Source: Roseococcus sp. SYP-B2431
Lineage (GTDB): Bacteria > Pseudomonadota > Alphaproteobacteria > Acetobacterales > Acetobacteraceae
Reading direction: 5' to 3'
NCBI RefSeq assembly: GCF_004336745.1
Contig: NZ_SJXD01000029.1
Coordinates: 1 to 64,000 of the forward strand
Length of the DNA stretch: 64,000 bases
Under the pieces are notes generated by a model. That model was not told where the DNA came from and searched no databases. It was given only the letters and a program-made list of their open reading frames with translations. This document shows positions 45,340-54,157 of the stretch, piece after piece (position 1 is the stretch's first letter; each line of letters begins with the position of its first letter). Made by a program: the position numbers and the translations under genes.

Positions 45340-46575
45340 ATGCGGTTTTCCATGGCTCGCATCTTGCTGTCTCGCATCATGAAGCTTGCCCGCTCATCCC
45401 GGCCGAAGGACGCCGCCCATGACCCGCTCATTCGCTGCCGTCCGGGCGCCGGCTCGTCAGCCGGTGGTCGTGTCTTGAGCCTTTCCGCCAGGGGGCAGGC
45501 GGGCCTGCCGCTGCCATCCCGCACAAGCCCCCGGTCGGCGCCGGGCCTGCGCCTCCATCGGCTGCCCATGCGAACCATGCCCGACTGGGCCGACGCCTTC
45601 CTGGCCGGGCAGGAGGATGGCGACATCTTCGCCACGCGCCTCTGGTACGACACCCTCCTCGCCCACGCGCTGCCGCGGGGCTCGGTCGCCGAGCTCGCGC
45701 TGGTGGGCGAAGGCGGGGCGCTGCTCCCGCTGCTGCGCGGGCCCGGCGGCCTGCGCGCCCTGACGACCCCCTACACGCTGGATTGGCGGCCGCTCCTGCC
45801 GCAGGCCGATGCCGCTTCCGCCCAGGCCGCGGGACGCAGCCTGGGCGGCTGGCTGCGCCACCGCGCGCCGCTTCGGCTCGAGGCCATGGACCCGGAGGCG
45901 CCCGGGCTGCGGCCGCTGAGGCTCGGCCTCGCCGAAGCGGGCATCGCGGTGCAGGCCTATCGCCACTTCGGCAATTGGCACGAGCCGCTCGCCCCTGGCG
46001 GATCCTGGGACAGCTATGTCGCCGGGCGCCCGCCCGCGCTGCGCAGCACGATCCAGCGCAAGCTCCGTCGCGCCGCGCGCGAATTCCGCTTCGAGGCGAT
46101 CGATGCGCCGGGCGCCGCGCTCGCCCAGGGCATCGCGGCCTATGAGGCGGTGCGCGCCGCGAGCTGGAAGCCGCCGGAGCCCTTCCCGGATTTCGATGGC
46201 GCGCTGATGCGCGCCGCCGCGGAGCAGGGCGCGCTGCGGCTCGGCGTCCTGCGGGACGAGGCCGGGCATCCGGTCGCCGCGCAGTATTGGCTGCTGTCGG
46301 GCGGCCGGGCCTGGCTCCTCAAGCTCTGCCACGTCGAGGCGGCGCGCGGCGCCTCGCCGGGAACGGCGCTGACCGCCCTGATGATCCGGGGGCTGATCGA
46401 GCGGGACGCCGCCCGCGAGCTCGACTTCGGGCGCGGCGACGACGCCTACAAGCAGCTCTGGGTCTCGCGGCGCCGGCAGCGCATCGGCCTGGTGCTGGCC
46501 CATGCCTGGCACCCGGCCGGCTTCGTGGCGGTGGCGCGGCACCGGATCGCCGGCTGGCTGGGGCGCGGCGCATGA
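45340..46575 (+). CDS. GNAT-fold acyl/aminoacyl transferase (CelD/FemAB-like)
   Basis: Up to 411 residues; the conserved part begins near residue 77 (MRTMPDWADAFLAG, ATG at 45568), so the true start may be there or at a rare codon between, and the Ser/Arg-rich first 75 residues may not be made. The fold is CelD-like: FATRLWYDTLLAHAL, LRSTIQRKLRRAAREF, AAQYWLLSGGRAWLLKLCH and ELDFGRGDDAYKQLWVSRRR. It is the second such enzyme in the locus. It couples by ATGA to the next glycosyltransferase. The 157 bp before it hold no other gene. Confidence 0.82.
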   Translation: MRFSMARILLSRIMKLARSSRPKDAAHDPLIRCRPGAGSSAGGRVLSLSARGQAGLPLPSRTSPRSAPGLRLHRLPMRTMPDWADAFLAGQEDGDIFATRLWYDTLLAHALPRGSVAELALVGEGGALLPLLRGPGGLRALTTPYTLDWRPLLPQADAASAQAAGRSLGGWLRHRAPLRLEAMDPEAPGLRPLRLGLAEAGIAVQAYRHFGNWHEPLAPGGSWDSYVAGRPPALRSTIQRKLRRAAREFRFEAIDAPGAALAQGIAAYEAVRAASWKPPEPFPDFDGALMRAAAEQGALRLGVLRDEAGHPVAAQYWLLSGGRAWLLKLCHVEAARGASPGTALTALMIRGLIERDAARELDFGRGDDAYKQLWVSRRRQRIGLVLAHAWHPAGFVAVARHRIAGWLGRGA

Positions 46576-47756
46576 GGATCCTCTACAGCCACCGCATCGG
46601 CTCGCGCGACGGGCAGGGCGTGCATCTGGAGGCGATGGTCGGCGCCCTCCGCGCGCTGGGCCACGAGGTGAAGCTCGTCGGCCCGCGCGACTTCGACCGG
46701 GCTGCGCTGGGGGGCGAAAGCCGCTGGGTCGGCCGGCTGCGGCGCTCCCTGCCGCGCGCGGTCGCGGAACTGGTGGAGCTGGCCTATGCGGCGCCCGCCG
46801 CCTGGCGGCTGGCCCGGGCGGCGGCCGCCTTCCGTCCGGACGTGATCTACGAGCGCGCCAACCTGTATCATCTGGCCGGAAGCCTCGTCGCGCGGCTGCG
46901 CGGCGTGCCGCTGCTGCTGGAGGTGAATGCGCCGATGGCCGAGGAGCGCGGGCGCTTCGGCGGCCTGGCCCTGCCGAGCCTCGCCGCCTGGCTGGAACGC
47001 CTCGTCTGGCGTTCGGCGAGCCGCGCCCTGCCGGTCACCGAGGTCCTGGCCGGCCGGCTGCTGGCCGCGGGGGTCGCGCGCGAGCGCGTCACGGTCGTGC
47101 CCAACGGCATCCATCGCAGCGATTTCTCCGATGTCGGGGAGGCCCCGGCGCGCGATCCGCTGGTGCTCGGCTTCGTGGGCTTCGTGCGCGAATGGCATGG
47201 GCTCGACGCGGTGCTGCGCGGCATCGCCGCCTGGGAGGGTCCGCCCGCCCTGTCGCTGGTGGTGGTGGGCGAGGGGCCGGCGCGGCCGGAGCTGGAACGG
47301 CTGGCCCGGGAGCTCGGGATCGCCGATCGCGTGCGCTTCACGGGGCTCGCCGAGCGCGCCGAGATCCCCCTGTTCATCGCCGGCTTCGACATCGCGCTGC
47401 AGCCCGCCTCGGTGCCCTATGCCTCGCCGCTCAAGGTCTTCGAGTACATGGCCGCCGGCCGCGCCATCGTGGCGCCCGACCAGCCGAACCTCCGCGAGGT
47501 GCTGGAGCACGGACGCACCGCGCTGCTCTTCGACCCCGACGCGCCCGGCGCCTTCTGGCGGGCCGTGCAGCGCCTCGCCGGCTCCGCGCCGCTGCGCGAG
47601 CGGATCGGCGAGGCGGCACGGGACGAGGTGCTGCTCCGCGACCTGACCTGGGAGGGCAATGCGCGCCGCGTGATCGCGATCGCCGAGGCCGAGATCGCCG
47701 CGAGCCGGAGGCGTGGTCCCCGGCGCGCCGGCCTCGCCGTGGCGTCCCGCCGGTGA
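46572..47756 (+). CDS. GT4 glycosyltransferase
   Basis: 394 residues. GT-B motifs: RILYSHRIGSRDGQGVHLEA at the start, VVPNGIHRSDF, LGFVGFVREWHGLDAVLRG, and SPLKVFEYMAAGRAIVAPD near the donor site. It overlaps the upstream GNAT-like gene (ATGA) and the downstream GT4 (TGATG), so the three genes are one translational unit. Confidence 0.9.
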   Translation: MRILYSHRIGSRDGQGVHLEAMVGALRALGHEVKLVGPRDFDRAALGGESRWVGRLRRSLPRAVAELVELAYAAPAAWRLARAAAAFRPDVIYERANLYHLAGSLVARLRGVPLLLEVNAPMAEERGRFGGLALPSLAAWLERLVWRSASRALPVTEVLAGRLLAAGVARERVTVVPNGIHRSDFSDVGEAPARDPLVLGFVGFVREWHGLDAVLRGIAAWEGPPALSLVVVGEGPARPELERLARELGIADRVRFTGLAERAEIPLFIAGFDIALQPASVPYASPLKVFEYMAAGRAIVAPDQPNLREVLEHGRTALLFDPDAPGAFWRAVQRLAGSAPLRERIGEAARDEVLLRDLTWEGNARRVIAIAEAEIAASRRRGPRRAGLAVASRR

Positions 47757-48907
47757 TGGACATGCCCCTCGATACGACGGCGGCCCTCAGCCGCGGTGCG
47801 CGATCCGGGCCGCCGATGGTCCTGCACGTCTTTCCGAGCTTCGCCGTCGGCGGCGCGCAGGTGCGTTTCGCGGCCCTGGCCAACCGCTTCCAGGCGCGCT
47901 GGCGCCACGCGGTGCTGGCGCTGGACAGCGACGAGGCCTGCGCCGAGCGCATCGGCCCCGGCGTGCCGCTGGCCATGATTCCGCCGCCGGAGCTCGGCGG
48001 ACTCGCCATGGCGCGGCGCATCTGGCGCATCCGGGCGCTGCTGCGGGAGTGGCAGCCGGACGTGCTGGTCACCGGCAACTGGGGCAGCATGGAATGGGCG
48101 GTCGCGAACGCCTTGCCGGCGGGCGTGCGCCATCTGCACACCGAGGACGGCTTCGGGCCGGAGGAGGCGGAGGCGCAGCTGCGCCGGCGCGTGCTGGCCC
48201 GGCGCTGGGCGCTGCGGAACAGCACCGTCATCCTGCCTTCGACGCGCCTGCTGCGCCTGGCGCGCGAGGAATGGCGGCTGCCCGGCGATGCCCTGCGCTA
48301 CATTCCCAATGGCGTGGACATCGCCCGCTTCCGCCCGGATGGGCCGGCGGCCGCGCTGGGCCTGCCTGGGGAGGGGCCGCTCATCGGAACGGTGGCGGCG
48401 CTGCGGCCGGAGAAGGCCCTCGACCGGCTGCTGCGGGCCTGCGCCATCCTCCGCCAGACGGGCAGCGCCTTCCGGCTCGCGGTGGTGGGCGAGGGGCCGG
48501 AGCGGGGAGCGCTCGAGCGGCTCGCGGTGGAATTGGGACTTCAGGGGCGGGTCCATTTCGCGGGCGCCATGCCCGACCCGGCCTCCGCCTATCGCGCCTT
48601 CGACATCTTCGCCCTCTCTTCCAGCACTGAGCAGATGCCGTTTGCGGTGCTGGAAGCCATGGCGAGCGGGCTGCCGGTGACCGCCACCGATGTCGGCGAC
48701 GTGCGCGCCATGCTGGCACCGGAGAACCTTCCGCATGTTTCCGCGTTGGACGACGTGGCCTTTGCCGCCGCCCTGCGTCCCCTGCTGGAGGGCCGCGACC
48801 GCCGGCGGACGCTGGGCCAGGCCAACCATGCCAAGGCGCTGCGGGATTTCGACCAGGAGGCGATGTTCCAGGCCTACGCCGCGTTGATCGATGGAGGAGG
48901 CGCCTGA
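47756..48907 (+). CDS. GT4 glycosyltransferase
   Basis: 383 residues. VLHVFPSFAVGGAQVRFAAL, IPNGVDIARF, GTVAALRPEKALDRLLRA and STEQMPFAVLEAMASGLPV are the GT4 acceptor- and donor-side motifs; the opening resembles the exosortase A GT group TIGR03088. The start is set by the TGATG overlap with the preceding gene; the longer upstream frame is a shadow. Its own stop overlaps the methyltransferase start. Confidence 0.9.
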   Translation: MDMPLDTTAALSRGARSGPPMVLHVFPSFAVGGAQVRFAALANRFQARWRHAVLALDSDEACAERIGPGVPLAMIPPPELGGLAMARRIWRIRALLREWQPDVLVTGNWGSMEWAVANALPAGVRHLHTEDGFGPEEAEAQLRRRVLARRWALRNSTVILPSTRLLRLAREEWRLPGDALRYIPNGVDIARFRPDGPAAALGLPGEGPLIGTVAALRPEKALDRLLRACAILRQTGSAFRLAVVGEGPERGALERLAVELGLQGRVHFAGAMPDPASAYRAFDIFALSSSTEQMPFAVLEAMASGLPVTATDVGDVRAMLAPENLPHVSALDDVAFAAALRPLLEGRDRRRTLGQANHAKALRDFDQEAMFQAYAALIDGGGA

Positions 48908-49959
48908 TGGACGGTACCGCCGGCCCGCCCCGCACCGCCGCGCTCCGGGGCATCCCCCTGTGCTGCCCGGGGGACGGGCGATTGCTCCTGCAGGCCGAGG
49001 CAGGCCTGCTCTGCTCCCATTGCGGCACCTGCTATCCCGCGCCCGGCGGCGTGCCGGTGCTCATTCACGACGCGCGCTCGGCCTTCGCCATCGCCGACTA
49101 CATCGGCGGCGCGGGCTATGAAGGCGCCGCCTATGGCCGCGCGGCGGATGCCGCCAGCGGGCCGCGCCGGTGGTGGCGGCGGCTGGCCCGGGCGCTCGGC
49201 GACGCGCCCTCCTCCATCCGTCATCCGGGTCCCGAGGCGGCGCTCGGCTATGTCGCGGCGCTGCGGCCATCGCCTCGCGTGCTGGTGGTCGGCTCCGGCG
49301 GGTTGCGGCTGGGCGGCCCCGCGGATTGCGTCGTGCAGATCGACGTCGCCTTCGCGCCGGGCGTCGATGCGATCGCCGACGGCCACGACCTGCCCTTTCC
49401 CGACGGAACCTTCGACCTCGTCGTGGCCGTCGCGGTGCTCGAGCATGTGGCGGATCCGCAGCGCTGCGTGGCGGAGATACGTCGCGTCCTCGCGCCCGGG
49501 GGACACGTCCACGCGGTCACGCCCTTCCTGCAGCCGGTGCATATGGGCGCCTACGACTTCACCCGCTTCACCCCCATCGGCCACCGGCGGCTGTTTCGCG
49601 GCTTCGACGAGGTCGCCGCGGGAATCGCCCTCGGCACCGGCAGCGTCGCGGCCTCAACCTTGCGCGGCGCGCTCCTCTCTGTCTCCTCGCGGCGGTGGTG
49701 GCGTGTCCTGGCCGGATCGGCGGCGCTGCTGGCCACGCCGGTGCTGCGGCGTCTGGACCGGTGGCTGCCGAACGGGGCGGATGCGGCCTCGGCCTGCTGG
49801 TTCTTCGGCCGCCGCCGGGAGGGCGATCCCGTCTCCGATCGCGCCCTGGTGGGAAGCTACCGGGAGGGCTTCGGCATGGGGCCGCTGAGCCTGCCCCGCC
49901 CACCGAGCCGGACCGCGGAGGCGGCCAGCCCGATCGCGCCGCCGAAGTCAAGGACCTAA
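48907..49959 (+). CDS. SAM-dependent methyltransferase with Trm112-like zinc finger
   Basis: 350 residues. The N-terminal ~60 residues have paired Cys (LCCPGDG, then LLCSHCGTCYP) ending in GGVPVLIHD, as in Trm112/zinc-ribbon domains often attached to methyltransferases in sugar clusters. The core is class I: VLVVGSGGLRLG for SAM binding, DLPFPDGTFDLVVAVAVLEHV and VLAPGGHVHAVTPFLQP. It probably O- or N-methylates a sugar of the polymer. Last gene of the GNAT-GT4-GT4-methyltransferase unit. Confidence 0.87.
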   Translation: MDGTAGPPRTAALRGIPLCCPGDGRLLLQAEAGLLCSHCGTCYPAPGGVPVLIHDARSAFAIADYIGGAGYEGAAYGRAADAASGPRRWWRRLARALGDAPSSIRHPGPEAALGYVAALRPSPRVLVVGSGGLRLGGPADCVVQIDVAFAPGVDAIADGHDLPFPDGTFDLVVAVAVLEHVADPQRCVAEIRRVLAPGGHVHAVTPFLQPVHMGAYDFTRFTPIGHRRLFRGFDEVAAGIALGTGSVAASTLRGALLSVSSRRWWRVLAGSAALLATPVLRRLDRWLPNGADAASACWFFGRRREGDPVSDRALVGSYREGFGMGPLSLPRPPSRTAEAASPIAPPKSRT

Positions 49960-50368
49960 GGACAGATGCCGACGGGATCGGACCGCCTATTCAGGCGTGG
50001 CCGGCGCGAAATAATCTCGTTTCCAGAATATCCTATGGCAAGTGAAGGCCAGCAGAATGGCCCCCCGGCCCCGGCCCCCCAATTGGCGCTTATCCTCATG
50101 CCTCGGAAATATCGTTATAGATTATTCAAGAATATCATCAGAACACTAGCTGACATTGTCAAATTTTCCGACACATATTATGGATTACTAGAGAACAGGC
50201 AAGGAAAAACCTGCGAAATCCGAGATGAACTCGCCAATTGTCGGAATGTTCGTCGGATCTTAATTTTTGATGGAGGAATGTAACCTCCGGCCGGCGTTTT
50301 TGGGGTTGGCTCGTACAGCCCCGGGTTGCAGATGGGCGGCTCCTGACACGCGTATCCTCGGAGCATCT
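49960..50368. other. AT-rich intergenic region before lyase-like paralogue B
   Basis: 409 bp with no supported gene. The middle (about 50085-50275) is very AT-rich, with runs such as TTCAAGAATATCATC. It also contains a C-rich run near 50060-50085. It should hold the promoter of the 50369 gene, whose ATG is preceded by a GGAG box. No correctly spaced sigma-54 site was found. Confidence 0.5.
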
Positions 50369-53260
50369 ATGTCCGACCTTGTGAAGCTTTCGTTCGATAA
50401 TGCCGGCGCCGCCACTCTTCAGTCCGGCGTCGCCACCCTGGGCCAGGTGTTCCTGCCCGGGGAGATTCCTTCCGGTTCCTCTCTCACCGCCCTGACCGGC
50501 GGCACCTCACTCCACGTTCAGATGGACGTGAAGACCCGTTACGAGGACGGCTCGGTCAAGATGGCGGTGCTCTCGGTGGAGCGGCCGGCCCTCGCCGCCG
50601 GCGCGTCCCTCGAGGTGACCCTCGCCACTGCGGCGCCGTCCCAGGCCGCGGCCATCGACCTGAAGCAGGCGCTGGCGGGTCATTCCTTCGATGTCGATCT
50701 GAGCATTCACGGCGGCGGGCATGTCGCCGTCGATGTGCTGGCCGCATTGCAGGACGCCCTGGCCGCCGGCACCGCCAGCTTCTGGCAGCAGGGCGACCTT
50801 GCCACCCAGGCGCGGGTGGAGATTCCCCTGGAGGGCTCGCAGCGTCTGGTCTTCGACGTCACCGCCTTCAAAGGCGGCGGCTTTGCCGTGGACGCCCAGT
50901 TCAACAACGACGGCGCCATGGGCGCCACGGGCGGAGCGGCGACCTATCACCTCAAGGTGACCATGGACGGCAAGCAGGCGTTCAACGACACGGTCGCGCA
51001 GGCCCAGTACCAGAACTGGCACGAAACCTTCTCCAGCAACGCCACGGATGGCGGGCAGGGGACCGGCAGCCCGGAGGCGGGCTGGCTCAACATCCGCCAG
51101 GATGTCGCGCATCTGCAGGAGGCCGGCGTCGTCGCCGGCTACGATCTCAGCCTCGACATCGACCCGAACATGCTGTCCGGCTTCGCAGCCGCCACGCAGG
51201 CGGCAGGCTGGGGCGACCCCCTCGCGACCAACGGCGTGACCCAGTACATGCCCGGCACGGGCGGGCGAGCCGACATCGGTATCACCACCGAGGCCAATAC
51301 CGCCTGGCTCATCAGCCAGGATCCGCGCGCGGCCGCCTACGCCCTGGGCCAGGCCGAGGCCGCCGGCTCCGTGCCCTGGAATTTCTGGGACGCGAAGAAC
51401 GAAACCTGGCTGAACACCACGGATTACCCGAATCTTTGGACCGACGGCCGCGGCGGCACCGGCAGCCCGGGCGATGCCGCCTCGCCGGGTCTCACCCAGC
51501 AGGTGGCCGGCGGGGCCGGCTGGACCACGGATCCCGCGCACCAGCCCAGCCTCTCCTTCGTGCCCTACGTGCTGACGGGGGAGCGCTGGATGCTGGACAA
51601 TTTGCAGGCGCAGGCGGCCTGGAACATCCTGGGCCAGAGCCCCGCCGTTCGCGGCGGCGCGGACGACAACGTGATCAACGGGAATCAGGTGCGCGGCGCC
51701 GCCTGGGGGCTGCGCGAGGTCGACAACGCGGCCTGGGCCGCGCCGGACGGCAGCGCAGAAAAGGCCTATTTCCAGGAAGCCTCGGACGCCAACTACGCCT
51801 GGCTCGTCTCGAAGATCCCGGAATGGACGGCGCAGCAGGGCGAGGCCCATGGCTGGGTTCCGGGCAGCTACGGGGCCGACGGAGCCCTGCCGCCCTGGCA
51901 ACAGGATTATTTCGCCTCCACCGTGATCGCGGCGGCAAGCCGGGGCAATGCGGATGCGCTGACCTTCCTGGAATGGCAGTCCAACTTCCTCGTCGGCCGC
52001 TTCACCCAGGCGGCGCAGGGCTTCGACGAGCATGATGGCGCGACCTATCTCATCGCCATCAGCGATCCGGTCTCGGGCGCTGCTCCCTACAAGACATGGG
52101 CGGAAATCGGCGCCCAGACCGAGGCGCGCGGCTGGAGCAACGGCGACGGCTGGTCGCAGAGCCAGGGCGACTATGCGCAGCTTGCGGCGGCCAGCCTGGC
52201 CGGCATCCACCGGCTGACCGGCTCGTCCGAGGCCAAGGCGGCCTACGAAGCGCTGATTGCCGATGGAGCGCCTTTCGTCAGCACCTCGGACTTCAGCCGG
52301 GATCCGACCTACGCGATCGCCGGGCCGGGCGCTCCGGCCGGCAAGCCCGCGCCGATCCCGGACAGCCCCTCCGCCCCGGTCCCGAAGCCGGAGCCGACAC
52401 CGGTCGCGACGCCGGACCCGATTCCCGGCCCGGCCATTCCGGCGCAACCCGGAGACACCGTCCAGCTCTCGGTCGTCCTCGGCGCTGACAGCTGGAACGG
52501 CCATCCGATCGGGGTCGTCCGGGTCGACGGGCAGGAGGTGTTCCGTGGCGAGATCGCCGCCCAGCACGCGACGGGCGGCGCAAGGTACGATCTGGGCAGC
52601 TTTGCCGGGGATGTCGCGCATACCGTCACGGTGGAGTTCCTCAACGACGCATGGGGCGGCGCGATGGCGATGGACCGCAACCTCTATGTCGAGGCTGTCC
52701 TCGCTGACGGCGTGGATACCGGATTCCATCACGCGCTGACGGCGGATGGGCATGCGGCCTTCACCCTGCCCGCCAGCGGTGCCCTTGCCCCTCAGGCCCC
52801 GGCGCAGGAGACCGTGAATGCCGCGATCCCGAAGCCTTCCCCGGATGGCGGTGCCGACTCCGCGCTCCCCGGCGACGGCGCGCAGGCGATCGTCGGAGCC
52901 GGCGACGCCCTGCCTGCGGCCGAGGCCGGCACCGGGGCGGCCGATCTGCTCCGCGTCACCATTTCGCAGGATGCCTATCAGGGGGACGCCCATTACCTGC
53001 TGCTGATCGATGGCGTGCCGGTCGGCGGGGAGCGCGCTGCCACCGCGCTCCACGGATCCGGCGAGGCGGATGTCATCGAGATCCTGGGAAGCTTCGGGCG
53101 GGAAGATCACTCTCTCACGGTGCGCTTCCTCAACGATGCCTGGGGTGGGAGCGAGTCCGCGGACAGGAACCTTTACGTCGAGGCGGTGGAGTTCAACGGC
53201 GTCGACCAGCATGCCCATGCTGCGCTGACGCAGAATGGTGACGCCGTTTTTTCCTTCTGA
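50369..53260 (+). CDS. large putative EPS lyase/hydrolase with two C-terminal carbohydrate-binding repeats, paralogue B
   Basis: 963 residues with no signal peptide (MSDLVKLSFDNAGAATLQSG). A RIFT-barrel-like N-terminus (QMDVKTRYEDGSVKMAVLS) and a toroid-like domain with TGGRADIG, LWTDGRGG, NQVRGAAWGLREVDNAAWA, QGEAHGWVPGSYGADG and LPPWQQDYFAS match paralogue A motif for motif. A Pro-rich linker (residues ~655-695) leads to two similar modules at about 696-793 and 857-963. Both contain VEFLNDAWGG or VRFLNDAWGG, then DRNLYVEAV, as in CBM60-like xylan-binding domains. The C-terminus GDAVFSF, an Asp followed by hydrophobic residues, would suit a type I secretion signal. A role in cleaving the locus's own polysaccharide is inferred. 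A GGAG box precedes the ATG. Confidence 0.7.
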   Translation: MSDLVKLSFDNAGAATLQSGVATLGQVFLPGEIPSGSSLTALTGGTSLHVQMDVKTRYEDGSVKMAVLSVERPALAAGASLEVTLATAAPSQAAAIDLKQALAGHSFDVDLSIHGGGHVAVDVLAALQDALAAGTASFWQQGDLATQARVEIPLEGSQRLVFDVTAFKGGGFAVDAQFNNDGAMGATGGAATYHLKVTMDGKQAFNDTVAQAQYQNWHETFSSNATDGGQGTGSPEAGWLNIRQDVAHLQEAGVVAGYDLSLDIDPNMLSGFAAATQAAGWGDPLATNGVTQYMPGTGGRADIGITTEANTAWLISQDPRAAAYALGQAEAAGSVPWNFWDAKNETWLNTTDYPNLWTDGRGGTGSPGDAASPGLTQQVAGGAGWTTDPAHQPSLSFVPYVLTGERWMLDNLQAQAAWNILGQSPAVRGGADDNVINGNQVRGAAWGLREVDNAAWAAPDGSAEKAYFQEASDANYAWLVSKIPEWTAQQGEAHGWVPGSYGADGALPPWQQDYFASTVIAAASRGNADALTFLEWQSNFLVGRFTQAAQGFDEHDGATYLIAISDPVSGAAPYKTWAEIGAQTEARGWSNGDGWSQSQGDYAQLAAASLAGIHRLTGSSEAKAAYEALIADGAPFVSTSDFSRDPTYAIAGPGAPAGKPAPIPDSPSAPVPKPEPTPVATPDPIPGPAIPAQPGDTVQLSVVLGADSWNGHPIGVVRVDGQEVFRGEIAAQHATGGARYDLGSFAGDVAHTVTVEFLNDAWGGAMAMDRNLYVEAVLADGVDTGFHHALTADGHAAFTLPASGALAPQAPAQETVNAAIPKPSPDGGADSALPGDGAQAIVGAGDALPAAEAGTGAADLLRVTISQDAYQGDAHYLLLIDGVPVGGERAATALHGSGEADVIEILGSFGREDHSLTVRFLNDAWGGSESADRNLYVEAVEFNGVDQHAHAALTQNGDAVFSF

Positions 53261-53657
53261 CGCAGGGGCTTCGCGCGGAGCTTGCCATTTGGGCAACCTC
53301 CGTCGCGGCGTCGGGCGCTGCGAGATTGCATTCCACGGGAGTATTTGCCGCAGCCTAAGAGCCCGTGATGGCGGGGTTTACAACCGGCGCGCGAAATTTC
53401 CGGAGCGTGGCCGGGGATTCCGCGTCGAAGTACGCACTTCACTGAGTATTTTCCGATCCTGTCGCCGGCCGCGTCCCGACCGTAAATTCCTCCCGTCGAT
53501 CACCCTCACGACAAACACCGCGAGGCAGTTTCGACCGACAGGAAAGTATCGTGACGCTCTGCGGCCGAACGTTGTGAAGAAGGAAAGCCCCGTGGGTTTT
53601 CCGGCCGACTCGCTTTTGCGCTTTTGCTGCGATGCGTCTTACGCCGGGAGAGAGAAA
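53261..53657. other. non-coding region upstream of the XRE regulator
   Basis: 397 bp without a supported gene. A longer open frame begins at 53235 but its first 140 codons look unlike protein, and a GGGAGAGAG box sits before the ATG at 53658. No strong hairpin follows the lyase-like gene. The promoter of the regulator should be in the right half. Confidence 0.5.
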
Positions 53658-54137
53658 ATGCACGTAAACGGGAAGATCATCGGCCCCGACGGGCGCGAGA
53701 TGAGATCGCGCTCCCTGGGCATGGACGATCCCATCGGCCTCAACAACCGTTCGCCCACCTCCGCGGACGCGCGCGTGGGCGTGCGCATCAAGGAGCTTCG
53801 CCGGGCTGCGGGCCGTACGCAGAAGCAGATCGCGGCGCAGATCGGCGTGACCGGCGCCCAGTTCCATCGTTACGAGACGGGCGCGACCAGGGTCGCCGCC
53901 AGCCGGCTGATGGCCATCGCCGCGGCGCTGGGCACGCGGCCCGAGGCCCTCATGGGAATGCCGGCCCCGGCGCTGGTGGCGGCCATACCCTTGGAGGGTG
54001 GCGCGACGGATGACCTGGTGGAGCTCGTCGAGGCCTATGGGGCCATCAGCGACCCGCGCCGCCGCCTGGCGCTCATCACCTTCGCGCGGGCCGTCGCGCG
54101 GGGCGCCGGCCCCGAGGATGCGATCGCGGCCGAATAG
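53658..54137 (+). CDS. XRE-family helix-turn-helix regulator
   Basis: 159 residues. The HTH is plain: VGVRIKELRRAAGRTQKQIA, then IGVTGAQFHRYETGATRVAA and LMAIAAALGTRPEALMG. A short C-terminal helical part (LVELVEAYGAISDPRRRLALITFARAVA) probably dimerises. The N-terminal 35 residues (MHVNGKIIGPDGREM) are an unusual extension. It is convergent with the giant sensor gene, with only 20 bp between the stops, and follows the lyase-like gene, so it may regulate either one. Confidence 0.88.
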   Translation: MHVNGKIIGPDGREMRSRSLGMDDPIGLNNRSPTSADARVGVRIKELRRAAGRTQKQIAAQIGVTGAQFHRYETGATRVAASRLMAIAAALGTRPEALMGMPAPALVAAIPLEGGATDDLVELVEAYGAISDPRRRLALITFARAVARGAGPEDAIAAE

Positions 54138-54157
54138 GCTGGCCGGCTCCGACCGGC

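Noticed and set aside
42366-45653. A 1095-codon open frame on the minus strand
   Set aside because: It lies opposite the GT4-deacetylase fusion and is His/Arg/Gln-rich without domain signs; the plus-strand gene has clear motifs, so this is a high-GC shadow.
49966-50283. A 105-codon plus-strand ORF in the AT-rich gap
   Set aside because: Composition shifts abruptly inside it and no domain or good ribosome-binding site is seen; it looks like a promoter region read by chance.
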